Source of the DNA: Limnomonas spitsbergensis
Lineage: Eukaryota; Chlorophyta; Chlorophyceae; Chlamydomonadales
Assembly (NCBI GenBank): GCA_037349105.1
Contig: JAYJMM010000106.1
Location: forward strand, 682,001-746,000
Length of the DNA stretch: 64,000 nt
Reading direction: 5' to 3'
Below the pieces are notes generated by a model that saw only the letters and a program-made list of their open reading frames with translations, did no database searches and was not told the origin of the DNA. The position numbers and the translations under genes are program-made. Below, piece after piece: positions 27,801 to 39,800 of this stretch (the first letter of the stretch is position 1; every line of letters begins with the position of its first letter).

Positions 27801-30800
27801 GGATCGCCGTAGGCATGAGGCATGAGGCAAGGCGGATGACTAGCAACATTGCCTGAAAGTGGAAATCAAAACCTCATTTCCTGGAATCGCATGCACTGCG
27901 GCCTGCGCTCCCACAATCCTGGCCAGTGAGGTACCCCTCGCCCCCCCCGCCCTTCTGGCCGGTGAGGTACCCCCCGCCCCCCCCCCCTCCCCTCTGGCGG
28001 GTGTGCCCCCCTCCCCCCCTGGCCGGTGTGCTACCCCCCCCCCTGGCCGGTGTGCCCCCCTCCCCCCTCTGGCCGGTGTGCTACCCCCCCCCTCTGGCCG
28101 GTTTGACCCCCTCCCCCCTCTGGCCGATGAGGTACCCCCTGCCCCCTGCCTCCCTCCTCTGGCCGGTGTGCTTCTCCCTGGTCTACCTGGACTTTGCTAG
28201 ATGCGGCGCTGCAAACAGAGCTGGCAGCCGCCTCTGCTCCCTCCAACTCTGTTTCGCTTAAATAGAGCATGCGAAGTGGGCTTGGCACGAGGATGCTGTT
28301 GTGTGCCTTTGCTGCTGCGAGTGTGTGTGCTGCAGCCTAAAAAAATGGTACCAGTAGGAAAATGAATGGTAGCGGTGTGGACGCCGCCTCGGCCCGTGCC
28401 GCACTGTTCCCTTGCACTTTCACGCGCCTGCGGCGCTCGGTTTCTTTATTTGCTGTTGCCTGTGAGGTCAGGGCTGCTTCAACGGCCCTCATGGGGGAGC
28501 GGCCCCAAGCTGCCCTGTTTCCTTAACCTGCACGCCCTGACAGGGCATAGCTTTCTTTCTTTCTTGCAGAGGGAGCCAGTGGACTGAAGGCTCGGGAGGC
28601 CTGGTGGGCTGTAGGCTCGGGGGGGAGCCAGGGGGATTGGAAAGGCTGAGAAGGCTGCAGCACTGCTGCAGCCTTGACTTTCACGCTCCTGCGGGGCATA
28701 GTTTTTATCTGCTGTAGCCTGTGAGGTCAGGGTTGCCGCCACGGCCCTCATGGGCAGTGCTTTTTCCCCCCGTGGCTCAGCTACATTTCAGCTACAACTC
28801 GGTTCCCCGCTAAAGGCCTTGGGGGTGGCGAGTCATCTGCTTGGGCAGCCGGCCTAGGTTTGGTCCTAACTGGGCCAATGACGGCCGCGGGGCAGCCTGT
28901 TGAAGATGGCCTTGTAGCCGAAAAAAGAAACGCCGCTCATAGGGGAGCCAGTGGGCTTCAGGTTCGGGAGGCCGGGTGGGCTGAAGCCTCGGGGGGGAGC
29001 CAGAGGGATTGGAAAGGCTGAAGCCCTCTGGGTCCTGAGATCTAGATCTGAAAGCACGTGCCCTTCGTTCCAATAATGTTCCCCTCCTCCAGGCCACTCG
29101 TGAAGCGATGGACTGCATCGGGATCCAAGCCACGGTGCAGGAGCATGTTTTCCAGGTAGGTGCCTAGGATCCAGGAAGCCGCCCATTTCGGACGTTTGGG
29201 ACATGGCTACTGATGGTTTAGGGTATACCGTAGATTTGCTTTGCCTTCCCTCATAATTAACATTGTTTGAGGTTGAGGGATCCATACATGTGCGCTTTAC
29301 CTGGCTTCTTCTAGATCATTGCGCCATCCTGCACTTACTCAACGTGAAGTTCAAAATCTTAAGAGACCACCTTCTAGATCATTGCGCCATCCTGCACTTG
29401 CGCAACGTGAAATTCAAAATCTGAACATCTTAGACCATCCAGGCCATCCTGCACTTGCTCAATGTGAATTTCAAAATATTATCAGACCATGAGACCACCT
29501 TCTAGGTCATAATTAACATTGTTTGAGGTTGAGGGATCCATGAATATACGTCTTACCTTCTTCTAGATCATCGCTGCCATCCTGCACCTGAGGAACGTGA
29601 TATTTCAAATATGAATATCTTACCCTAAACCCTCGTGGCCGTGGCTTACCCTAAACCCTCGTGGCCATACTGCACTTGAGCAATGTAAAGTTGATCATCT
29701 TAACATGCTTACTTCTCCTGGATCATCGCTGCCATCCAGCACTTGAGCAACGAGACATTCAACACGTAACAAAGTTAGGTATCACCTTCTTCTAGATCGG
29801 TGCTACCATACTGCGCTTGAGCAAGGTGATGTTCAAATCTGAACCTACCATCTTCTCATAGGTCATCGCCGCCATCCTGCACTTGAGCAACGTAACGTTC
29901 GTGGAGCCAGAAGGGGAGCATGACGCCTCAGCAGTGGAGCAGGGGACAGCAGCAACACACTTGGAGGTATGCAGGCAGGCACATGCACATGACACGCATG
30001 CAAATGCACAAGGTAGTTTTTTTCCCTGCTCGAAAACTGTCTTATTGTACCTGGTCTCTACCAGGGAAGTGCATTGCTTTTCCTGTTGGAACCGTAGCTG
30101 TCTCTCTCTCTCTCTCTCTCCCTACAGGTTTAAGTTAGATTAATTCACTGATTAAAATCAGGTTGAGTACCCGTTTCCCTACTACCACTGTCCTGTCTCT
30201 CTCCCTACAGACGGCATCGCGGCTCCTCGGCGTTTCGGCTCGGCAACTGGAGGAGGTGTTTACCACCCGGCAGCTGCATACAACAGAGGGTGAGACGCAT
30301 TGCCAGCCACAACAATGATGGGGGCTGGGGAGCCGCTTGAAATACTGTGCAGTTCAGGAGTTACCCAATAAGTCTGCGTATGACACAACAACAAGGGGGC
30401 CTCCTCGGCGGCGTTGCACAGCAACTGGGGGGACGTGTTTACCACCCGGCAGCTGCATACAACAGAGGGTGAGACGCATTGCCAGCCACAACAATGATGG
30501 GGGCTGGGGAGCCGCTTGAAATACTGTGCAGTTCAGGAGTTACCCAATAAGTCTGCGTATGACACAACAACAAGGGGGCCTCCTCGGCGGCGTTGCACAG
30601 CAACTGGGGGGACGTGTTCACCACCCGGCAGCTGCATACAACAGAGGGTGAGACACATTGCCAGCCACAACAATGATGGGGGCTGGGGAGCCGCTTGAAA
30701 TACTGTGCAGTTCAGGAGTTACCCAATAAGTCTGCGTATGACACAACAACAAGGGGGCCTCCTCGGCGGCGTTGCACAGCAACTGGGGGGACGTGTTCAC

Positions 30801-33800
30801 CACCCGGCAGCTGCATACAACAGAGGGTGAGACGCATTGCCAGCCACAACAATGATGGGGGCTGGGGAGCCGCTTGAAATACTGTGCAGTTCAGGAGTTA
30901 CCCAATAAGTCTGCGTATGACACAACAACAAGGGGGCCTCCTCGGCGGCGTTGCACAGCAACTGGGGGGACGTGTTCACCACCCGGCAGCTGCATACAAC
31001 AGAGGGTGAGACACATTGCCAGCCACAACAATGATGGGGGCTGGGGAGCCGCTTGAAATACTGTGCAGTTCAGGAGTTACCCAATAAGTCTGCGTATGAC
31101 ACAACAACAAGGGGGCCTCCTCGGCGGCGTTGCACAGCAACTGGGGGGACGTGTTCACCACCCGGCAGCTGCATACAACAGAGGGTGAGACGCATTGCCA
31201 GCCACAACAATGATGGGGGCTGGGGAGCCGCTTGAAATACTGTGCAGTTCAGGAGTTACCCAATAAGTCTGCGTATGACACAACAACAAGGGGGCCTCCT
31301 CGGCGGCGTTGCACAGCAACTGGGGGGACGTGTTCACCACCCGGCAGCTGCATACAACAGAGGGTGAGACGCATTGCCAGCCACAACAATGATGGGGGCT
31401 GGGGAGCCGCTTGAAATACTGTGCAGTTCAGGAGTTACCCAATAAGTCTGCGTATGACACAACAACAAGGGGGCCTCCTTGGTGGCGTTGCACAGCAACT
31501 GGGAGGACGTGTTCACCACCCGACAGCTGCATACAACAGAGGGTGAGACACATTGCCAGCCACAACAATGATGGGGGCTGGGGAGCCGCTTGAAATACTG
31601 TGCAGTTCAGGAGTTACCCAATAAGTCTGCGTATGACACAACAACAAGGGGGCCTCCTCGGCGGCGTTGCACAGCAACTGGGGGGACGTGTTCACCACCC
31701 GGCAGCTGCATACAACAGAGGGTGAGACGCATTGCCAGCCACAACAATGATGGGGGCTGGGGAGCCGCTTGAAATACTGTGCAGTTCAGGAGTTACCCAA
31801 TAAGTCTGCGTATGACACAACAACAAGGGGGCCTCCTCGGCGGCGTTGCACAGCAACTGGGGGGACGTGTTCACCACCCGGCAGCTGCATACAACAGAGG
31901 GTGAGACGCATTGCCAGCCACAACAATGATGGGGGCTGGGGAGCTGCTTGAAATACTGTGCAGTTCAGGAGTTACCCAATAAGTCTGCGTATGACACAAC
32001 AACAAGGGGGCCTCCTTGGTGGCGTTGCACAGCAAGTGGGAGGACGTGTTCACCACCCGACAGCTGCATACAACAGGGTGAGGTGCATCAAGTGCTGTGC
32101 CTATTACGGTCCTTGCGGTGACTGAATTGCGGAGCGGATTTTAGCCACTGTAATTCAGCTACTGTGAATTTGCTTTGCCTTTCCTCATAATTTACATTGT
32201 TGGGGGTTGAGGGATCCATAAGTATACCAATGATCGATTGTCGAGGCCAGATTTCAGTCAGAATTTTAGAGTTTTGGTTCATATTTTGCCCTGAGGGGCA
32301 GCATTAAAAGAAATCGTTTTTCCATACTTGAGGGAAGGCAAATTAAATATACGGTACTCATTCCAGTAAGGGGCTGTAATGACTTCCACAAAGTCTGAAG
32401 GACGGCGCAATTGCACAGCACTGGATACATTGTCAGGCACACCAACAAGAAGACTGTGCCTCTGCAAAAAGGACCAAGAGCTGCATGCAAAAAGAGAACT
32501 GCCGTCTAAAGATCTAGAGCTGCATGGAAAAAACTAGGGTCGCATGAAAAAAGAGCTCTGAGCCTCTGTGGGGCAGGGCGGGGTGCATGTCAACGGGGCG
32601 GGGCGGGGCGGGTTGCCAGTGGAGCCGCAGAGTTATATGGAAATACAAGAGCTCCACTGAGTCTTTGTCGGGCGGGGTTGGGTGCATGCCAGTGGCGCGC
32701 AGAGTTATATGGAAGATCACCGAGTGTGTAGCGCTTATAAACATGCCACTCAGGTGGAGCATATGCCATGAGTCACATCATCGTACCACCAGAGGGAGGG
32801 CATATGCCATGAGTCACATCATCGTACCACCAGAGGGAGGGCATATGCCATGAGTCACATCATTGTCCCACCAGAGGGAGGGCATATGCCATGAGTCACA
32901 TCATCGTACCACCAGAGGGAGGGCATATGCCATGAGTCACATCATCGTACCACCAGAGGGAGGGCATATGCCATGAGTCACATCATCGTACCACCAGAGG
33001 GAGGGCATATGCCATGAGTCACATCATCGTACCACCAGAGGGAGGGCATATGCCATGAGTCACATCATCGTACCACCAGAGGGAGGGCATATGCCATGAG
33101 TCACATCATCGTACCACCAGAGGGAGGGCATATGCCATGAGTCACATCATCGTCCCACCAGAGGGAGGGCATACGCCATGAGTCACATCATCGTACCACC
33201 AGAGGGAGGGCATATGCCATGAGTCACATCATCGTACCACCAGAGGGAGGGCATATGCCATGAGTCACATCATCGTACCACCAGAGGGAGGGCATATGCC
33301 ATGAGTCACATCATCGTACCACCAGAGGGAGGGCATATGCCATGAGTCACATCATCGTACCACCAGAGGGAGGGCATATGCCATGAGTCACATCATTGTC
33401 CCACCAGAGGGAGGGCATATGCCATGAGTCACATCATCGTACCACCAGAGGGAGGGCATATGCCATGAGTCACATCATCGTACCACCAGAGGGAGGGCAT
33501 ATGCCATGAGTCACATCATCGTACCACCAGAGGGAGGGCATATGCCATGAGTCACATCATCGTACCACCAGAGGGAGGGCATATGCCATGAGTCACATCA
33601 TCGTACCACCAGAGGGAGGGCATATGCCATGAGTCACATCATCGTACCACCAGAGGGAGGGCATATGCCATGAGTCACATCATCGTCCCACCAGAGGGAG
33701 GGCATACGCCATGAGTCACATCATCGTACCACCAGAGGGAGGGCATATGCCATGAGTCACATCATCGTACCACCAGAGGGAGGGCATATGCCATGAGTCA

Positions 33801-36800
33801 CATCATCGTACCACCAGAGGGAGGGCATATGCCATGAGTCACATCATCGTACCACCAGAGGGAGGGCATATGCCATGAGTCACATCATCGTACCACCAGA
33901 GGGAGGGCATATGCCATGAGTCACATCATTGTCCCACCAGAGGGAGGGCATATGCCATGAGTCACATCATCGTACCACCAGAGGGAGGGCATATGCCATG
34001 AGTCACATCATCGTACCACCAGAGGGAGGGCATATGCCATGAGTCACATCATCGTACCACCAGAGGGAGGGCATATGCCATGAGTCACATCATCGTACCA
34101 CCAGAGGGAGGGCATATGCCATGAGTCACATCATCGTACCACCAGAGGGAGGGCATATGCCATGAGTCACATCATCGTCCCACCAGAGGGAGGGCATACG
34201 CCATGAGTCACATCATCGTACCACCAGAGGGAGGGCATATGCCATGAGTCACATCATCGTACCACCAGAGGGAGGGCATATGCCATGAGTCACATCATCG
34301 TACCACCAGAGGGAGGGCATATGCCATGAGTCACATCATCGTACCACCAGAGGGAGGGCATATGCCATGAGTCACATCATCGTACCACCAGAGGGAGGGC
34401 ATATGCCATGAGTCACATCATCGTACCACCAGAGGGAGGGCATATGCCATGAGTCACATCATCGTACCACCAGAGGGAGGGCATATGCCATGAGTCACAT
34501 CATCGTACCACCAGAGGGAGGGCATATGCCATGAGTCACATCATCGTACCACCAGAGGGAGGGCATATGCCATGAGTCACATCATCGTACCACCAGAGGG
34601 AGGGCATATGCCATGAGTCACATCATCGTACCACCAGAGGGAGGGCATATGCCATGAGTCACATCATCGTACGACCAGAGGGAGGGCATATGCCATGAGT
34701 CACATCATCGTACCACCAGAGGGAGGGCATATGCCATGAGTCACATCATCGTACCACCAGAGGGAGGGCATATGCCATGAGTCACATCATCGTACCACCA
34801 GAGGGAGGGCATATGCCAAGAGGTGGAGTGCCCGTAGATTTGAATTGCCTTCCCTCAGGTTTGAATCTTTGGGTTTATTTGATGCTTCCCTCAGGCCAAA
34901 ATATGGGCAGAACCTCTAGCTTTCCGACTGAAACTGGCGTTGACATTGCATTATCTAGTATTTTAATTAATCCCTCACCCCTGGACAATGTTAATTATGA
35001 GGGACGGCCATTCGAATCTCCTGTATATACCATCAGAGGGGGGCATATGCCATAAGGTGGAGTATATACCGTAGTCACGGACGTGTTTCGTTGTTTTCGA
35101 ATTTCGTTATTGCTTAAGAAGTCGCTGTTTTGGTGATCGTTTTGATTCGTTGCCCCTTAACGTGAAACATTCCAGTCAAAATCATTTTCACAGTCGATTT
35201 CGTTGCTCCCTGAAGAACGATCAAAACAACGAAATACGTCCGTGACTACGGTACCATCAGAGGGGGGCATATGCCATAAGGTGGAGTATATTAGTATATA
35301 CCATAACCACCGGCTTCGCGATCACACTAGTTTAGGGTTTGAGGCTTAAAACCCTAAATTGTACACCCATAACCACTGGCTTCGCAGTCACACTTGTTTA
35401 GGGTTTGAGGCTTAAAACCCTCAATCCTAAACCCATAACCACCGGCTTGGCGGTCACACTAGTTTAGGGTTTGGGGTTTAAAACCCTAAATTGTCAACCC
35501 ATAACCACTGGCTTCGCAGTCACACTTGTTTAGGGTTTGAGGCTTAAAACCCTCAATCCTAAACCCATAACCACCGGCTTGGCGGTCACACTAGTTTAGG
35601 GTTTGGGGTTTAAAACCCTAAATTGTAAACCCATAACCACTGGCTTCGCAGTCACACTTGTTTAGGGTTTGAGGCTTAAAATCCTAAATTGTAAACCCAT
35701 AACCACTGGCTTCGCAGTCACACTTGTTTAGGGTTTGGGGTTTAAAACCCTAAATCCTAAACCCATAACCACCGGCTTGGCGGTCACACCTCGCTGCCTG
35801 CTTACGTGTCGTCACCGCCCGCCTCACAGCCACTCCCTGATTCTGACCTACACGCCATAAGCACCAACCTTGTCGGTAATGTCGGTCACCCTTTGCTACA
35901 CAGCAGCATGTCCACTGCCCTTACCTAACTGCCTCACCTCGCTGCCTGCCTAGGTGCCCTCTCGCCCGCCTCACCCCCCCCCCTGATTCTGACCTACACG
36001 CCATCACCGCCTAACCCTAAACCCCCAGGTGCCATCACCGCCCACCTGAAGGTCCACGAGGCTGAGGAGAGCCGCAACTCCTTGTCCAAGGTGAGGCGTC
36101 CGGGGTGCATGCCTCCCTGACCAAGAGCTGTTTGCCTGCCCTGTCCTTCACCCTGTACCTTCAACTATAAGGGTTTAGACCTGCCCCAAGCACCCTTAAC
36201 CGTTAACCAGGGTTAAGCTCTGCCACAAAGCACTTTAAACCCTAAACCAGGGCTTAGCCCTACCCCAAGCTCTCTTAACCAGGGTTTAGCCCTGCCCCAA
36301 AGCACCTAGACCCTAAACCAGGGTTTGGCCCTGCCCCAAAGAACCCTTAACTTGGAATACTGAATCAGGATTAAGCCCTGCCCCGAAACACCTAGACCCT
36401 AAACCAGAGATTAGCCCTGCCCCAAAGCACCCTTTACTCGGAACCTGAATCAGGGTTGAGCCCAGCCACAAGGCACCCTCTGCCTGTGTGATTGTTGGCT
36501 CTAGGTCTTGTTTGGCTCGCTTTCCCCCTGGACAATAAGTCCTCGACCCCTTGAATGGTGGCTTAAGATTCTGCTCGGCTCCCTACATGTACCCTAGGAC
36601 CTAAAACACTGGACCCGGCGAATGGTGGCGGGTCCCCGGTGCTGTACGCCTTGCTTCCCTCCTGGACCTATAACACCGAACCCCGTGAATAGTGGCTGGT
36701 CTCAGGTCGTAAAGACGAATGACAGCCGTGAACGGTGGCTGGTCTCAAGTGCTGTACGCCTCCCTCTTTGACTGGCTAGTTGCCCGCGTCAACGAGTCCC

Positions 36801-39800
36801 TCGTCAGGTGACGTTCGCCTCGCTTTCCCCCCTGGACCCATTTCGATGAACCCAGTGAAACGTGGCTGGTCTCAGGTCCTAACAAATCATTTGTCCTGTG
36901 AATGGTGGATGGTGACAGGTGTTGTACGCCTCGCTATTCGACTGGCTAGTTGCCCGCGTCAACGAGTCCCTCGTAGGTCGCAGCCGCGGCCCCCGGCAAG
37001 AAGAAGGAGAAGAAGGCGGCGACAGCGGCAGTGAGCTAGGATCTGAGGAGCTGTGTATCGGCCTGCTGGACATCTATGGTTTCGAAAGCTTTGGGTTCAA
37101 TGACTTGGAGCAGCTCTGCATCAACCTGGCCAATGAGAAGCTGCAGCAACACTTCAACCACCATGTCTTCAAGTGGGAGCAGGTGGGGACTGAGTGGGAG
37201 CAGGTGGGGACTGAGTGGCAGCAGGTGTTGCAGCACTTGAACACCTTAGCACCACCTACTCCCACCAGGGAGCAGGTGGTGCCAAGGTGTGTGAGGCTGC
37301 AGCAGCACTCGGTTACATTCGAAGCAGGAGCAGGTGGGGCCAGGGCGTGAGAAGCTGCAGCAGCAATTTAGCCCCCATGTTGTCAAGGGGGGGCAGATTG
37401 GGTTTAGGGCTACAGTGTGGGTGGGGCATACAGATGGGTTTAGGGTTACAGTGTGGTTGGGGCATACAGATGGGTTCAGGGTTACAGTGTGGGTGGGGCA
37501 AACAGATGGGTTTAGGGTTACAGTGTGGGTGGGGCATACAGATGGGTTTAGGGCTACAGTGTGGGTGGGGCATACAGATGGGTTTAGGGTTACAGTGTGG
37601 GTGGGGCATACAGATGGGTTTAGGGTTGCAGTGTGGGTGGGGCAAACAGATGGGTTCAGGGTTACAGTGTGGGTGGGGCAAACAGATGGGTTTAGGGTTA
37701 CAGGGTGGGTGGGGCATACAGATGGGTTCAGGGTTACAGTGTGGGTGGGGCATACAGATGGGTTTAGGGTTACAGTGTGGGTGGGGCATACAGATGGGTT
37801 CAGAGTTACAGTGTGTGTGGGGCATACAGATTGGTTTAGGGTTACTGTGTGGGTGGGGCATACAGATGGGTTTAGGGTTACAGTGTGGGTGGGGCATACA
37901 GATGGGTTTAGGGTTACAGTGTGGGTGGGGCATACAGATGGGTTCAGGGTTACAGTGTGGGTGGGGCAAACAGATGGGTTTAGGGTTACAGTGTGGGTGG
38001 GGCATACAGATGGATTTAGGGCTACAGTGTGGGTGGGGCATACAGATGGGTTTAGGGTTACAGTGTGGGTGGGGCATACAGATGGGTTTAGGGTTGCAGT
38101 GTGGGTGGGGCAAACAGATGGGTTCAGGGTTACAGTGTGGGTGGGGCATACAGATGGGTTTAGGGTTACAGTGTGGGTGGGGCATACAGATGGGTTTATG
38201 GTTACAGTGTGGGTGGGGCATACAGATGGGTTTAGGGTTACAGTGTGGGTGGGGCATACAGATGGGTTTAGGGCTACAGTGTGGGTGGGGCATACAGATG
38301 GGTTTAGGGCTACAGTGTGGGTGGGGCATACAGATGGGTTAAGGGTTGCAGTGTGGGTGGGGCAAACAGATGGGTTCAGGGTTACAGTGTGGGTGGGGCA
38401 TACAGATGGGTTTAGGGTTACAGTGTGGGTGGGGCATACAGATGGGTTAAGGGTTACAGTGTGGGTGGGGCATACAGATGGGTTTAGGGTTACAGTGTGG
38501 GTGGGGCATACGGATGGGTTCAGAGTTACAGCGTGGGTGGGGCATACAGATGGGTTTAGGGCTACAGTGTGGGTGGGGCATACAGATGGGTTTAGGGTTA
38601 CAGTGTGGGTGGGGCATACAGATGGGTTAAGGGTTGCAGTGTGGGTGGGGCAAACAGATGGGTTCAGGGTTACAGTGTGGGTGGGGCATACAGATGGGTT
38701 TAGGGTTACAGTGTGGGTGGGGCATACAGATGGGTTTAGGGTTACAGTGTGGGTGGGGCATACAGATGGGTTTAGGGTTGCAGTGTGGGTGGGGCATACA
38801 GATGGGTTCAGGGTTACAGCGTGGGTGGGGCATACAGATGGGTTTAGGGTTGCAGTGTGGGTGGGGCAAACAGATGGGTTCAGGGTTACAGTGTGGGTGG
38901 GGCATACAGATGGGTTTAGGGTTACAGTGTGGGTGGGGCATACAGATGGGTTCAGGGTTACAGCGTGGGTGGGGCATACAGATGGGTTTAGGGTTACAGT
39001 GTGGGTGGGGCATACAGATGGGTTCAGGGTTACAGCGTGGGTGGGGCATACAGATGGGTTTAGGGTTGCAGTGTGGGTGGGGCAAACAGATGGGTTCAGG
39101 GTTACAGTGTGGGTGGGGCATACAGATGGGTTTAGGGTTACAGTGTGGGTGGGGCATACAGATGGGTTCAGGGTTACAGCGTGGGTGGGGCATACAGGTG
39201 TCTCCAACCCCTGAGCAGTGCTGTTCCCTCCACCCTCATGGGACAAAAGCCAGACGTGATCTTCCTTTGTTCCACACGTGGCGCGCAAAGCTCCGGGCGC
39301 TGCCATTGACATGCGCCTAGGCCTGTGCACGCAGCACCTGCCCCCCGTCCCTCTTACTGGCAGAGTATGTGTTGGACGGCATGCTGTGTCAATGCCCTTC
39401 TTTCTTTCATGACCTCCCCCCAATAATACTGGTCAACCCGCGCCCAAGCACACACCTCCTCCCCCCCAACAGGCAGAGTATGTGGCTATGTGCGCAAGGG
39501 CATGAAGTGGCATCACCCCCTTTGCCTGCCTTCCCCCCACTCCTTCAATCATTATGGTCACTTCCCTTCCCCCCCCCCAACACACACCCTTCCCTCCAAC
39601 AGGCAGAGTATGTGCGCGAGGGTATCGACTGGCGTCATATTGCGTTTGAAGACAACCAGGAGGTTCTGGAGCTGATTGAGGGGAAGATGGGGCTGCTGGC
39701 TCTGCTGGACGAACAGGGTCGCCTACCAAGAGTGAGGGCATGAAGCAAAGGGAGGGACTGGCTACTAAGGGGGGGGGGGAGGGCTGATTGAGGGGAAGAT

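Noticed and set aside
32760..34820. CRISPR-like array
   Set aside because: Units follow each other with no spacers, and the context is a eukaryotic intron.
37246..39423. 725-codon minus and 626-codon plus ORFs
   Set aside because: Entirely 36-bp satellite; the frame is open only because the unit is a multiple of three.
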